DNA from: Novipirellula galeiformis
GTDB lineage: Bacteria > Planctomycetota > Planctomycetia > Pirellulales > Pirellulaceae
Reading direction: 5' to 3'
Assembly (NCBI RefSeq): GCF_007860095.1
Contig: NZ_SJPT01000006.1
Span: 186,001 to 250,000, forward strand
DNA: 64,000 bases
This document shows, piece by piece, positions 46,410 to 55,042 of this stretch (the first letter of the stretch is position 1; every line of letters starts with the position of its first letter). The position numbers and the translations under genes are program-made. The notes below the pieces were generated by a model, which saw only the letters and a program-made list of their open reading frames with translations, searched no databases and was not told the origin of the DNA.

Positions 46410-47381
46410 CTAACTAAAGTTTGGCGTTGGCGGGCGGTAATCCGACAACTGAATCGATTGAAACCAATCGATTGTATGCTTGAGCCCTTCGGCCAATGGC
46501 ACCTTGGGTTGCCAGCCGAGCTTCTCTTTGGCCAACGAGATATCGGGGCGTCGACGGGTCGGGTCGTCCGACGGCAACGGCCGCTGAACCAGTTTGCTTT
46601 TCGAGCCACACAACGCCATCACGTTTTCAGCCAACTCGCGGATCGTAAACTCATCGGGATTTCCAATATTGACCGGGCCGATGAAGTCATCGTCGTTGTT
46701 CATCATCGCGATGATCACGTCGACAAGATCATCACGGTAACAGAATGATCGCGTCTGTGACCCTTCACCAAAGATCGTAATATCTTCCCCGTTTAACGCT
46801 TGGCGAATGAAGTTCGAAACGACACGGCCATCGTAGGGATGCATCCGTGGTCCGTAGGTGTTGAAAATTCGCACGATCCGAACGTCCACCTTGTTGCTGC
46901 GGTGATAGTCCATGAACAAGGTTTCCGCAGCCCGTTTACCCTCGTCGTAACACGCTCGGATGCCAATCGGGTTGACGCTACCGCGATAGTCTTCGGTTTG
47001 CGGATGGACTTCGGGATCCCCGTAAACTTCGCTCGTGCTTGCTTGCAGGATCCGTGCGCCACAGCGTTTCGCTACCCCGAGCATGTTGATGGCGCCGATC
47101 ACGCTGGTCTTCATCGTCTTGATCGGGTTGTGTTGATAATGGCCGGGAGCGGCAGGGCATGCCATGTTGTAGATTTGGTCGACCTCGAGAAAGATCGGCA
47201 GCGTGATGTCATGGCGAATCAGCTCAAAGTTGGGACGGGCTAAGAGGTGAGCGACATTGGACTTCTGGCTGGTGAAAAAGTTGTCCAAACAAATGACGTC
47301 ATGCCCTTCATTGACCAACCGTTCGCACAAATAAGAGCCGAGGAACCCCGCTCCACCGGTAACAAGAATTCGATGAATCAT
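46410..47381 (-). CDS. UDP-glucuronate decarboxylase (UDP-xylose synthase)-like epimerase
   Basis: A 323-residue extended SDR. It has the cofactor motif TGGAGFLGS, the family motif [34 protein letters not shown], the active-site serine region STSEVYGDP and the YxxxK motif ([10 protein letters not shown]). These match UDP-xylose synthases, which convert UDP-glucuronate to UDP-xylose for exopolysaccharide or glycoprotein sugars. [17 protein letters not shown] at the end is typical. It is an isolated gene; the region 46204-46409 after it holds no recognisable element. Confidence 0.93.
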   Translation of the reverse strand: MIHRILVTGGAGFLGSYLCERLVNEGHDVICLDNFFTSQKSNVAHLLARPNFELIRHDITLPIFLEVDQIYNMACPAAPGHYQHNPIKTMKTSVIGAINMLGVAKRCGARILQASTSEVYGDPEVHPQTEDYRGSVNPIGIRACYDEGKRAAETLFMDYHRSNKVDVRIVRIFNTYGPRMHPYDGRVVSNFIRQALNGEDITIFGEGSQTRSFCYRDDLVDVIIAMMNNDDDFIGPVNIGNPDEFTIRELAENVMALCGSKSKLVQRPLPSDDPTRRRPDISLAKEKLGWQPKVPLAEGLKHTIDWFQSIQLSDYRPPTPNFS

Positions 47382-47456
47382 GCTGTATATACTGTTAAAG
47401 TGAATGTTTTTTTGAAAAAGACGAGCTTAGTTTGCCCAAGCGATCCGGAACACGCG

Positions 47457-48314
47457 TTACAAAATTGCGTTGTCGATGAGTCGTGTTTGTCCAACAAAAG
47501 CAGCGATCAGTGCAACCGCAGGGCGATCAATTTTCTCCAGCGGCGCTAGTGAATCGGCCTCGACGATCACCGCATAGTCGATCTTATCGACCGCTTTACT
47601 CGCATCGCCGCCGCCGAGCAATTCACTCCGCATCGCATCCTGAACTCGATCGACCTCGACCTCTCCCGAATCAACGAGATTCTTCGCAATGCGCAGGGCC
47701 TTTGAGATCTGTAATCCGATCTGCCGTTGCTCTGGACTGAGGTAGCGATTGCGACTGCTCAGCGCGAGCCCATCGGGCTCACGCACCGTGTCACAGGGGA
47801 CCACGTTGATCCCCGCATTCAGATCGCGAACCATTGCCTGAATGACTTTGAGTTGCTGATAATCCTTGCGACCGAAAAAGGCGTGCGTGGCAGGCAGAAT
47901 TTGGAACAACTTCAACACCACGGTGGCGACCCCCCGAAAATGCCCAGGACGACAAACGCCCTCCAACGTTGCACCTACCTCGGGCGGATCCACATACGTA
48001 CTGAATCCGGCGGGATAGATCATGCTCGCTTCGGGAATAAAGACGGCCGATGCGCCATGCGACGCCAACAATTCACAATCCTGCTCGAGCGTACGCGGAT
48101 AGGATTGCAAGTCTTCGTGAGGCGCAAACTGGGTCGGGTTCACAAAGATGGTTGCAATCGTGACGTCACAATGCTTTTGTGATTCTCGCACCAACGAAAG
48201 ATGGCCTTCGTGCAGCGCTCCCATGGTGGGAACGATGCCGATATTCTCGCCCGCAATGCGAGCCTTCCACACGTATTGGCGTGCTTGGTCGGGGGTAAAC
48301 AGTCGATCCATCAT
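47457..48314 (-). CDS. panC: Pantoate-beta-alanine ligase
   Basis: A protein of 285 residues. The ATP-binding motif IVPTMGALHEGHLSLVRES, FVNPTQFAPHEDLQSYPR, RPGHFRGVATVVLKLF, FFGRKDYQQ and the KMSKS-like LALSSRNRYLS are all present. PanC makes pantothenate, the CoA precursor. The start is one of two adjacent ATGs at 48314/48311, one base after the stop of the DUF151 gene, so the two genes are tightly coupled. The frame remains open upstream to 48356, but that is inside the neighbouring gene. Confidence 0.96.
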   Translation of the reverse strand: MMDRLFTPDQARQYVWKARIAGENIGIVPTMGALHEGHLSLVRESQKHCDVTIATIFVNPTQFAPHEDLQSYPRTLEQDCELLASHGASAVFIPEASMIYPAGFSTYVDPPEVGATLEGVCRPGHFRGVATVVLKLFQILPATHAFFGRKDYQQLKVIQAMVRDLNAGINVVPCDTVREPDGLALSSRNRYLSPEQRQIGLQISKALRIAKNLVDSGEVEVDRVQDAMRSELLGGGDASKAVDKIDYAVIVEADSLAPLEKIDRPAVALIAAFVGQTRLIDNAIL

Positions 48315-48315
48315 C

Positions 48316-48732
48316 TTAGAACGGCGTCGTCGTTGCTTCTTCGAGTACTTTTTCACTCACGTAAATCGGTAGCGCCGGAGTGAAGGTCACCGCCACGGCA
48401 ATGGCATCACTTGGCCGCGAATCAATCGTGATCACTTCACCGTCTTGTTTGCGAAGACTCAGCTGAGCGTAATAGGTGTGCTCACTTAAGTCGGTGATCA
48501 CGACGCTTTCGATCTTCGCCCCCAATGATTCCGCCACGCGCACGATCAAATCATGCGTCAACGGGCGCGGCGGACGATAATCTTCCTTCACCCGACGATC
48601 GATATTCGTCGCTTCGAAGATGCCGATCAGAATCGGAAACTCACGATCCCCATCGACTTCTTGGAGATAGATCACTTGGTTTTCAGTGAGTTCGGAGATG
48701 ATGATCCGAGCTAGCTGCATTTTGACGGGCAT
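48316..48732 (-). CDS. Bifunctional nuclease family protein (DUF151)
   Basis: A 138-residue protein with the DUF151 core: VIYLQEVDGDREFPILIGIF, LTHDLIVRVAESLGAKIESV, then VITIDSRPSDAIAVAVTF, the diagnostic SRPSDAI motif. Family members are reported to have nuclease activity; their role in bacteria is poorly defined. ATG 48732 or ATG 48720 may be used. Only one base separates it from panC, an odd functional pairing. Confidence 0.92.
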   Translation of the reverse strand: MPVKMQLARIIISELTENQVIYLQEVDGDREFPILIGIFEATNIDRRVKEDYRPPRPLTHDLIVRVAESLGAKIESVVITDLSEHTYYAQLSLRKQDGEVITIDSRPSDAIAVAVTFTPALPIYVSEKVLEEATTTPF

Positions 48733-49019
48733 GGGCGGAGCACATGGAGAAGAGTGTCGAAGATGGAAAGCGAACGGTCGCCGAAGGGTCGATCAAAATC
48801 GAAGAACCAATACGAAGGGAACCTCAGCCCTCATTTTCGCACGCCGAGGTTCGCTTCTTCCTATCTTCCCGCAATATACCGTGGCAAGGGTGGGGCGTGA
48901 TACCGATCGAACATTCGAAATTGCGATTATTCGAGACACCGGGATTCAAGCCAAGAAAGCCGAGTCCACCACTAAAGAATGGAACCGCCAAAGAATGGAA
49001 CCGCCAAAGAATGGAACCA
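48733..49019. other. Intergenic region with a 16-bp repeat at its end
   Basis: No gene is supported; two overlapping frames run through but are compositionally biased by the repeat. The tandem repeat at 48974-49030 reaches into the last codons of the adjacent deacetylase gene. Confidence 0.35.
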
Positions 49020-49030
49020 CTAAAGAATGG
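48974..49030. repeat. 16-bp tandem repeat, 3.6 copies
   Basis: AAAGAATGGAACCGCC occurs at 48974 and 48990, a variant ending CACT at 49006 and a partial copy at 49022, which overlaps the 3' end of the minus-strand deacetylase gene (stop at 49020). Confidence 0.9.
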
Positions 49031-49760
49031 ATTCGAGCGAATCGAGCGCCAACGGTTCTTTCGTTGCAAACGGTTCGCCATAGCGGCGACCGATCAATCG
49101 GCCCCAATTCGACGCCTCGTCATGCAATCGATCCAACATCGTGGGAGGCTGGCTGTCACGTCCTGTGATGAACTGGCTCTCGTAAGCACGAATCGAAGCT
49201 AATTTCGCGTCCCAATGGTCGCTGATGTCAACGATCCAGCTCGGCTGCACGGCCAAGCGAAGATGAATGCAGTAGTAATAGAACACACGGTCGGGATGAA
49301 ACGGTTCGCCCGGCATGTCGGTACGACTCAATTTCGCCCAAAACCGGGCCGCTTCGATCAAATCGGTGGCGGCAACATGATCGGGGTGGGCGTCCTGCCA
49401 ATAAGGGGCGAAGACCCACTTGGGCTTCAGTATTCGAAAATAGCTGGCCACCAATTCGCGTGCTTCGAGCGTGTGTTGCAGAGAACGGTTTGGCAGTCCC
49501 GCGTTTCCTCGCCACGTCAACTTGAGAGCGTCCGAAGCGACATTCGTTTCGGTTCGGCGCAAGGTTTCCGAACCATGTGGCGTCGGTTCGCCGGTGGTCA
49601 GGTCCAAGACACCGACCCGCCAACCTCGCGAGATCATTTTCGCGATCGTGCCACCCATCCCAAGCTCGGCATCATCGGGGTGCGGAGCGACGACGAGCAT
49701 ATCCAAGGGTGAAATCGGAGCGAGATTCGCAGGGGATTCCGTGAACACAACCGCCATCAT
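49020..49760 (-). CDS. PIG-L family deacetylase, BshB1-like
   Basis: A protein of 246 residues. The metal-binding motif APHPDDAELGMGGTIA, the catalytic GEPTPHGS region and the late DAHPDHVAA motif match the LmbE/PIG-L family, and the detailed wording resembles BshB1, which deacetylates GlcNAc-malate in bacillithiol synthesis. No bshA or bshC lies in the window, so the substrate is inferred. The 3' end overlaps a tandem repeat, so the C-terminal residues (ALDSLESIL) may vary between strains. Confidence 0.9.
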   Translation of the reverse strand: MMAVVFTESPANLAPISPLDMLVVAPHPDDAELGMGGTIAKMISRGWRVGVLDLTTGEPTPHGSETLRRTETNVASDALKLTWRGNAGLPNRSLQHTLEARELVASYFRILKPKWVFAPYWQDAHPDHVAATDLIEAARFWAKLSRTDMPGEPFHPDRVFYYYCIHLRLAVQPSWIVDISDHWDAKLASIRAYESQFITGRDSQPPTMLDRLHDEASNWGRLIGRRYGEPFATKEPLALDSLESIL

Positions 49761-50128
49761 CTTGCCGTTCTAATGTAGGAGTGAGGCTGCTTGCCACCGC
49801 TGGAACCGCTTTACCGAAATGGAACCGCAGGCCCCCCTAGACCAGAGGGCAACCGGTCGCAGGGCAACCGCTCGCAGGGCAACGAGTCGCAGGGCAACGA
49901 GTCGCAGGGCAACGAGTCGCAGGGCAACGAGTCGCAGGGCAACGAGTCGCAGGGCAACGAGTCGCAGGGCAACGAGTCGCAGGGTAACCGCTCGCACCCA
50001 GCCCGCGAGTGGAAGTACGCATACAACGATCTACGCGTGCGCCTACCCAACAGGCGCACGCAAAAACGACCGAAGAAACATCCCGGTCGTTCGTTGCACG
50101 GTTTGAGCAGCGAGAACGCTAGTAAGGA
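49761..50128. other. Intergenic region dominated by a minisatellite
   Basis: The spacer between two minus-strand genes. It contains the 15-bp minisatellite and, at 50035-50061, a perfect 10-base stem (GCGTGCGCCT / AGGCGCACGC) with a seven-base loop. The hairpin lies 68 bases downstream of rpmJ but has no U-tail on the minus strand. Confidence 0.4.
49847..49996. repeat. 15-bp minisatellite, 10 copies
   Basis: Ten head-to-tail 15-base units. Seven central units (49877-49981) are identical GGGCAACGAGTCGCA; the outer ones vary (GGGCAACCGGTCGCA, GGGCAACCGCTCGCA, GGGTAACCGCTCGCA). The unit has no stop codon in any frame, so long open frames appear on both strands without being genes. Confidence 0.95.
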
Positions 50129-50281
50129 CTAGCGGCGAGCCTTTTTGACCTTCGCTCCACCTTGGCGGACCTTGAACTTTGGATTGCTTTTGCAAATCAC
50201 ATAGATTCGGCCGCGGCGTTTGACTACTTGGCAATCGGGGTGGCGGTACTTTAGGGCGCCGATACTGCTGACAACTTTCAT
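50129..50281 (-). CDS. rpmJ: 50S ribosomal protein L36 (zinc-less type)
   Basis: A 50-residue protein. The sequence begins [18 protein letters not shown], continues [20 protein letters not shown] and ends in a basic tail. This is L36, a late component of the large ribosomal subunit. The first zinc cysteine pair of the canonical form is not present (HPDC instead of CxxC), as in the alternative type B (YkgO-like) L36. It stands alone, outside a ribosomal operon. The basic C-terminal extension [10 protein letters not shown] is longer than in most homologs. Confidence 0.93.
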   Translation of the reverse strand: MKVVSSIGALKYRHPDCQVVKRRGRIYVICKSNPKFKVRQGGAKVKKARR

Positions 50282-50609
50282 CGGATCGATCTCGTCGGAC
50301 GTTTCGTATATTTTTTACTCATCTACGCTGCACAGCAGGATGCCGGAGCGACTCTTCTTCGTTAGCGAGGGCGGAGTATAGCGGTTTCTCTATTTCCTTC
50401 AACGGCAAACCGCCCGGATCCCGAGACGACAAGCCAGGATCTTTTTATAATCCGTCGCTTGAGCCCGGCTCGCGGGTCCCATGGCAGCCCATGCGTACCC
50501 CTCTCGCCCCTTATTCTTCTGCACAAAATCCCCTAAACACAGCTGTCAACGCTTCTCCCTTCGTCCATTCAATCCTTCCATCTTTCAAAAATCTGGGAAT
50601 TCGAAATCC
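50282..50609. other. Intergenic region between rpmJ and larC
   Basis: A 328-base spacer between divergent genes. An A/T-rich stretch near 50305-50325 probably belongs to the rpmJ promoter. An in-frame upstream extension of larC (from 50481) has no LarC-like sequence. No repeat or RNA gene was seen. Confidence 0.35.
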
Positions 50610-51839
50610 ATGCCTAAAATCGCTTACTTTGACTGCCTCAGCGGCATTAGCGGTGACATGACTCTCGGGGCGCTCGTCGATTTAGGCGACCAAACAGGCG
50701 AAATCGACGCCCAGGCGATCGAAACGGCGGTGCGATCGATGGGGCTTGGCGACATCCAAATCACTTCCGAAATCGTTAAAAAGCGGGGGTTCAGGGCGGT
50801 CAAAGTGCATATCAACCACCCCCCCGAACACGCTCATCGACACCTTCATCACATCACCGAGATGATCGACCGAGCCGATGCCATCGCTCCGGAAGCCAAG
50901 CAGTTGGCGCATAAAATTTTTCTCGAACTAGCCAAGGCTGAGGCGAACGTTCACGGTTCGACCATCGAAAAAGTTCATTTTCACGAGGTCGGCGCGATCG
51001 ATTCGATTGCCGATATCGTCGGCACCGCGGTCGCCATGTGTGCGTTGGGGATCGATTCGGTCGAAGCCTCGGCCGTCCCGACCGGTTCGGGCTCCATCAC
51101 GATCGCCCACGGCCGAGTCGCCGTCCCCGCTCCGGCGACGGCTGAACTTTTAAAGGGAATTCCCATCGCGAGCAGCGATGTTCAAGCGGAGCTAACCACC
51201 CCCACGGGAGCGGCAATCCTAAAAGCCACCGCGACGCGATTTGGATCGCTCCCCTCCATGACGCTGGCGGCCGTCGGCTATGGCGCGGGAACCAAGGATC
51301 TCGAAGAACAAGCCAATCTGTTGAAGGTCATGCTCGGCCAACGCGGTGATGCCCCCGCCGGCGAATCCGCGGCGAATCGCGATTATCCGCTTGCGGCCGA
51401 TCAGGTCGTCGTGCTGGAAACCAACATCGACGATGCCACTGCTGAATTGATTGCGTTTTGCGCCACCCGTTTGCTCAGCGCCGGAGCGTTGGACGTGTTC
51501 CAGACGCCTTGTGTGATGAAAAAAGGGCGACTGGGCGTTGTGCTGACCGCGATCTCGCCGGTCGACAAAGTTGCGGATCTCGAAGCGATTCTGTTCACCC
51601 ACACCTCTTCGATTGGCATTCGACGGCACTCCTCCGATCGCCATAAATTGATTCGCCGAGCCGAATCGGTTCAGACGAGTTTCGGGTCCATTCGTGGCAA
51701 GGTGGTCGTATTGCCGGGCGGCGACGAACGTTTTACGGTCGAAGACGACGATGCCGTTGCGATGGCGAACGCACACGCCACCGACGCGACCCAGATTCGC
51801 ACTGCGGCTCAATGGGCTTGGCAAAATCGGACGCGTTGA
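50610..51839 (+). CDS. larC: LarC, nickel insertion protein for the pincer cofactor
   Basis: A protein of 409 residues. The start KIAYFDCLSGISGDMTLGAL, the histidine-rich segment HAHRHLHHI, the VHFHEVGAIDSIADIVG motif and the CTP-site region LETNIDDATAELIAF all match LarC (DUF111), which inserts nickel into the nickel-pincer nucleotide using CTP. The gene is a single uninterrupted frame, whereas some lactobacilli make LarC by ribosomal frameshift. No larB, larE or larA is in the window. ATG 50610 gives the family N-terminus. Confidence 0.94.
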   Translation: MPKIAYFDCLSGISGDMTLGALVDLGDQTGEIDAQAIETAVRSMGLGDIQITSEIVKKRGFRAVKVHINHPPEHAHRHLHHITEMIDRADAIAPEAKQLAHKIFLELAKAEANVHGSTIEKVHFHEVGAIDSIADIVGTAVAMCALGIDSVEASAVPTGSGSITIAHGRVAVPAPATAELLKGIPIASSDVQAELTTPTGAAILKATATRFGSLPSMTLAAVGYGAGTKDLEEQANLLKVMLGQRGDAPAGESAANRDYPLAADQVVVLETNIDDATAELIAFCATRLLSAGALDVFQTPCVMKKGRLGVVLTAISPVDKVADLEAILFTHTSSIGIRRHSSDRHKLIRRAESVQTSFGSIRGKVVVLPGGDERFTVEDDDAVAMANAHATDATQIRTAAQWAWQNRTR

Positions 51840-52199
51840 TCAAGTCGGTTGCCCCCAGCCCGCAACGCCCCCTTATTTCGCTTATTTCGCCAGCGATGAC
51901 GCTTGCTCGAGGGCAGGAGGGAGGAATGCTCGGCTGACTTTTCGTTTGCCCCGACTAAAAGGGGGGATTATGAGTACGTTTCTGCGATGCGAACGATTCT
52001 TGTAGCATAGGAAGCTCGCAGTCGCCCCCATCTTAATGAAGCCATTAAAAGTGCAATTGGTGGTCGATTGCACTCCCCTATCGTGCGTATACTAGAGAAG
52101 TATGCCTCCTTGAGATGCGGTGCCATCGCTGGCGCGTCTCAAACTTTTCGGCTCGATTCTGCAAGAAGTGTTTTTTGAAACATAGGAACCGCGATTTCC
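51840..52199. promoter_or_regulatory. Upstream region of the second squalene-cyclase-like gene
   Basis: A 360-base spacer. A perfect eight-base dyad, AGTGCAAT at 52050-52057 and ATTGCACT at 52067-52074, is followed by a -10-like TATACT at 52088-52093, so the dyad would overlap the -35 region and may be an operator. A hairpin CCCC-GACTAAAA-GGGG lies near 51950. No gene is supported. Confidence 0.4.
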
Positions 52200-53774
52200 A
52201 TGGCGTCTGTCAACGATCCCAATCAACAGCCAATTCAAGCTGAATTCATCCCCACCCCCGTGGTGGACGACGAAGCGTCCCAAGAGATTTCTCCGGGTCG
52301 TCGGTTTCTGTTCTTCAGCGCGATGCCGGCCTGGGCCGTGAGCACGTTTGTGCACGTGATCATCCTGCTGGTGCTGGGGCTCGTCTCGATCGCCGATCCG
52401 GTCAAGATCGTGAACGTTCTCTCCGCTTCGAGCATGTCAGAGGAAGGTCCTGAGATGGAAGAATTTGCCATCGAGCAAATCGATCCTGGGGACGTCGCTG
52501 AAATGGAAGAGGTCACGGAAACGACGGTCGACACCAGCGAACAAATCGAGATGCCCGAACCCACCACGGCGGTGGAAACGATCGAGATTGCCGAAGTGGC
52601 CATCGATATGGGCGACATGGTTTCGGACATGGCACCGTCGGCGACGTCACTGCAAACGCTTTCCTCGGTCTCAGGCGCCCCGATGAGCAGCCGCAGTACG
52701 GAGATGAAGAAAAAACTGTTGCGAGATTACGGGGGCACTGCCAGTAGTGAAGCCGCTGTGACGGAAGCGCTCAAATGGTTTTCGCGACACCAATTTCCTA
52801 ATGGAGGTTGGTCATTCCAGCACAATGTTGCTTGTAACAATCGTTGCGGCGAACCGGGCGAACCTCGACGCTCCGGGGCCGTTAACGCAGCGACGGCAAT
52901 GGCGCTGTTGCCGTTCATGGGAGCGGGGCAAACTCACAAATCCGGCGACTTTCGCGAGAACGTTTATCGCGGCCTAAAATTCCTGATCGCGAATGGAAAA
53001 TTGGGCAAAAAGAATGGTATGCCCGTTCTCGATCTCACCGAAAGCGCTGGCAACGGGATGTACTCGCATGGCTTGGCCGCAATTGCCCTGTGCGAAGCTT
53101 ACGCGATGACGGGCGACCCCGAGTTGGCAATGCCAGCTCAAGCCGCCATCAACTTCATCGTCTACGCTCAATGTCGTGACGGTGGATGGCGTTACCAACC
53201 CCAGCAAGCCGATGGGGGTGACACCTCGGTTGTCGGTTGGCAAGTCATGGCACTCAAAAGCGCCCACATGGGACACTTGATGGTCCCTCCGACCGCGGTT
53301 CAAGGCTCGATCCTATTTTTGGACAAAGTGCAATCCAACAACGGAGCTAGCTACGGATACGATCGCCCCTCAACCTCCGTGCGTCCCGCCTGTACCGCCG
53401 TCGGCGTGTTGTGCCGGATGTATACCGGTTGGGCCAAGACCGACCCGCGAACCATCGCGGGCGTCAAACAAATTGCCAAGATTGGATTCCGCAAAGACCA
53501 GATCTATTACGATTACTATGCCGCCCAAGTGTTGCGTCAATTCGGTGGCGCGGACTGGGAAAAGTTCAACAATGAAATGCGAGATTGGCTCGTCGAAACG
53601 CAGTCGCAGAGCGATGGAGCCAAAGGCAGCTGGCATTTCCCAGGTGGCGGACACGGACCGAAGGATGGTGGTCGCTTGGCAGCCACTTCGTTCGCGACGA
53701 TGATGTTGGAAGTTTATTATCGCCACATGCCGCTGTATGCGGACAACGCAGCCGACGACGACTTCCCGTTGTAA
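52200..53774 (+). CDS. Membrane-anchored squalene-cyclase-like repeat protein (paralog)
   Basis: A protein of 524 residues with the same plan as the gene at 14204-15826. A transmembrane helix (WAVSTFVHVIILLVLGLVSI) is followed by an acidic, Glu/Met-rich linker, then alpha-alpha repeats with LKWFSRHQFPNGGWSFQ, MALLPFMGAGQTHKSGDF, YAQCRDGGWRYQPQQADGGD, and the end YYRHMPLYADN. The pair CNNRC aligns with CNGRC in the paralog. No DXDD catalytic motif is seen. AGGAACC lies 12 bases upstream of the ATG. The linkers differ strongly (acidic here, Ser/Thr/Pro-rich in the paralog), suggesting distinct partners. Function unknown. Confidence 0.87.
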   Translation: MASVNDPNQQPIQAEFIPTPVVDDEASQEISPGRRFLFFSAMPAWAVSTFVHVIILLVLGLVSIADPVKIVNVLSASSMSEEGPEMEEFAIEQIDPGDVAEMEEVTETTVDTSEQIEMPEPTTAVETIEIAEVAIDMGDMVSDMAPSATSLQTLSSVSGAPMSSRSTEMKKKLLRDYGGTASSEAAVTEALKWFSRHQFPNGGWSFQHNVACNNRCGEPGEPRRSGAVNAATAMALLPFMGAGQTHKSGDFRENVYRGLKFLIANGKLGKKNGMPVLDLTESAGNGMYSHGLAAIALCEAYAMTGDPELAMPAQAAINFIVYAQCRDGGWRYQPQQADGGDTSVVGWQVMALKSAHMGHLMVPPTAVQGSILFLDKVQSNNGASYGYDRPSTSVRPACTAVGVLCRMYTGWAKTDPRTIAGVKQIAKIGFRKDQIYYDYYAAQVLRQFGGADWEKFNNEMRDWLVETQSQSDGAKGSWHFPGGGHGPKDGGRLAATSFATMMLEVYYRHMPLYADNAADDDFPL

Positions 53775-53961
53775 GCCAAACGCCACAAACCCAACAGGCA
53801 AATCGTAGCAAATGCGTCCGCCAAACGTGTTGGTAGCACGTCGAGTGGGTGACGCGTCGAGTCGTTACCTTGATGTGCCCCCAAAGTGCAGCGACTCACT
53901 CGTTCATCATCGCCGGGCACCATGCACCATGGTGCGGGTTATTAAATCCAACCGGAATAAA

Positions 53962-53995
53962 CAAAACGCGTTGCGGTCTCCCGCAACGCGTTTTG
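53962..53995. terminator. Bidirectional terminator between convergent genes
   Basis: A perfect 15-base stem (CAAAACGCGTTGCGG / CCGCAACGCGTTTTG) with a TCTC loop and T-rich flanks in both directions lies between the squalene-cyclase-like gene and the small lipoprotein gene. Confidence 0.85.
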
Positions 53996-54018
53996 CATTT
54001 CGATCGTTCGCTTGACCG

Positions 54019-54411
54019 TTATTCGGTCACCTTTACGTCGTCGTCCAGCTCTTCAAGTCGATCGGCCTTCTTCTCGCCTTCGCTCTCCGCTTGATCAGCT
54101 TTCATTTCACCGCGCTCTTCGATCGCATCTGCTTTTCGCTCGCCACGCTCTTCGATGGCATCAGCCTTCGCTTCCGCGTCGTCTTCAAGTGCAGGCTTAG
54201 CGGATTCGTAGCGATCACGCACGTTTTCCGCCGCTTGTTGGCTCTCTTCGCGGACCGCGTCGGCGGTCGCTTGCGTGCTGTCACGAACGTCCGCAGCATA
54301 CTCCTGCGTTGTTTCACGAACCGCGTCGGCTCGCTCGTCGGTCACACTGTCGTTACAGCCAACCGATGCCAAACAAACCGACAGTGCCAATGTGGAGATT
54401 GCAAGTTTCAT
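54019..54411 (-). CDS. Small charged lipoprotein
   Basis: A protein of 130 residues. The leader KLAISTLALSVCLASVGCND ends in a lipobox, giving a lipidated Cys. The mature part is a highly charged helix made of imperfect repeats (AKADAIEERGERKADAIEER, then GEMKADQAESEGEKKAD), reminiscent of apolipoprotein-like coiled coils. An AGGAAAGAGAAAG site precedes ATG 54411; the frame extends to 54564 without a signal peptide. Probably an envelope stabilising or stress protein; unproven. Confidence 0.85.
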   Translation of the reverse strand: MKLAISTLALSVCLASVGCNDSVTDERADAVRETTQEYAADVRDSTQATADAVREESQQAAENVRDRYESAKPALEDDAEAKADAIEERGERKADAIEERGEMKADQAESEGEKKADRLEELDDDVKVTE

Positions 54412-55042
54412 CTTTCTCTTTCCTAGTCGTGTAAAGGGAGCCCTGGTCTTGATCAGGTGATTGACCTTGCTCAGGACAATACGTTCCATTTCTCGCAAAC
54501 CCCGATGTTGGTCCCACCATGGAAACCATTCACTGGGCTTCGCAGTCGACTCACTGTAGAGCAAGCAGCGTGCCAGACTCGGCGATTCGTGAATGACTCG
54601 CCCTCACCGCGATGGCGAAAGGCTGGACTGCTACCTCATTGGGTTGCGGGACGCTCGCTGCTTCCCCAAGCCTTACACCTGGACAATGCGGTTAACGCCG
54701 CTGGCGTAATGAGGCGGAACGGATGGAGACGGAACAGAAACAATTGAAAATGATGAGCAAAGGACGCCGTCACGCTAACTTTTTAGCAGCCCACCCTGAT
54801 TCGAAACCACTTCGCTCACGCGAAGGTGGCGAACATGGCGTTGGTTCCCCAGCGTCAGAAGACAACGTTGGCGGGCGATTTTTCAATCGTTTCATCGCAG
54901 ATGTACCGGGGGTGGCATGAAACGCTTTGTCATCGGCATCAGCGCCCAACCTCAATACCACGCGCTGCTTGACTCATTCGTTCCACGGCTGGTCGGTTTT
55001 AGATCCCCACGAACGTAAACCCACCACAAAACGCGATCGACC
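54412..55042. other. Intergenic region without recognised gene
   Basis: About 630 bases between two minus-strand genes. Short plus-strand frames exist but lack ribosome sites and motifs. No repeat or RNA gene was recognised. Confidence 0.35.

Noticed and set aside
49847-49996. CRISPR array
   Set aside because: Units are directly adjacent with no spacers and only 15 bases long.
50035-50061. Perfect 10-bp hairpin as a terminator of rpmJ
   Set aside because: On the minus strand the T-run precedes rather than follows the stem, so it does not fit a rho-independent terminator.
49791-50132. GNESQ-repeat protein (and minus-strand LVALR or LPCDS repeat frames)
   Set aside because: All frames across the 15-bp minisatellite are open on both strands, so openness is not evidence of coding; no ribosome site or conserved flanks.
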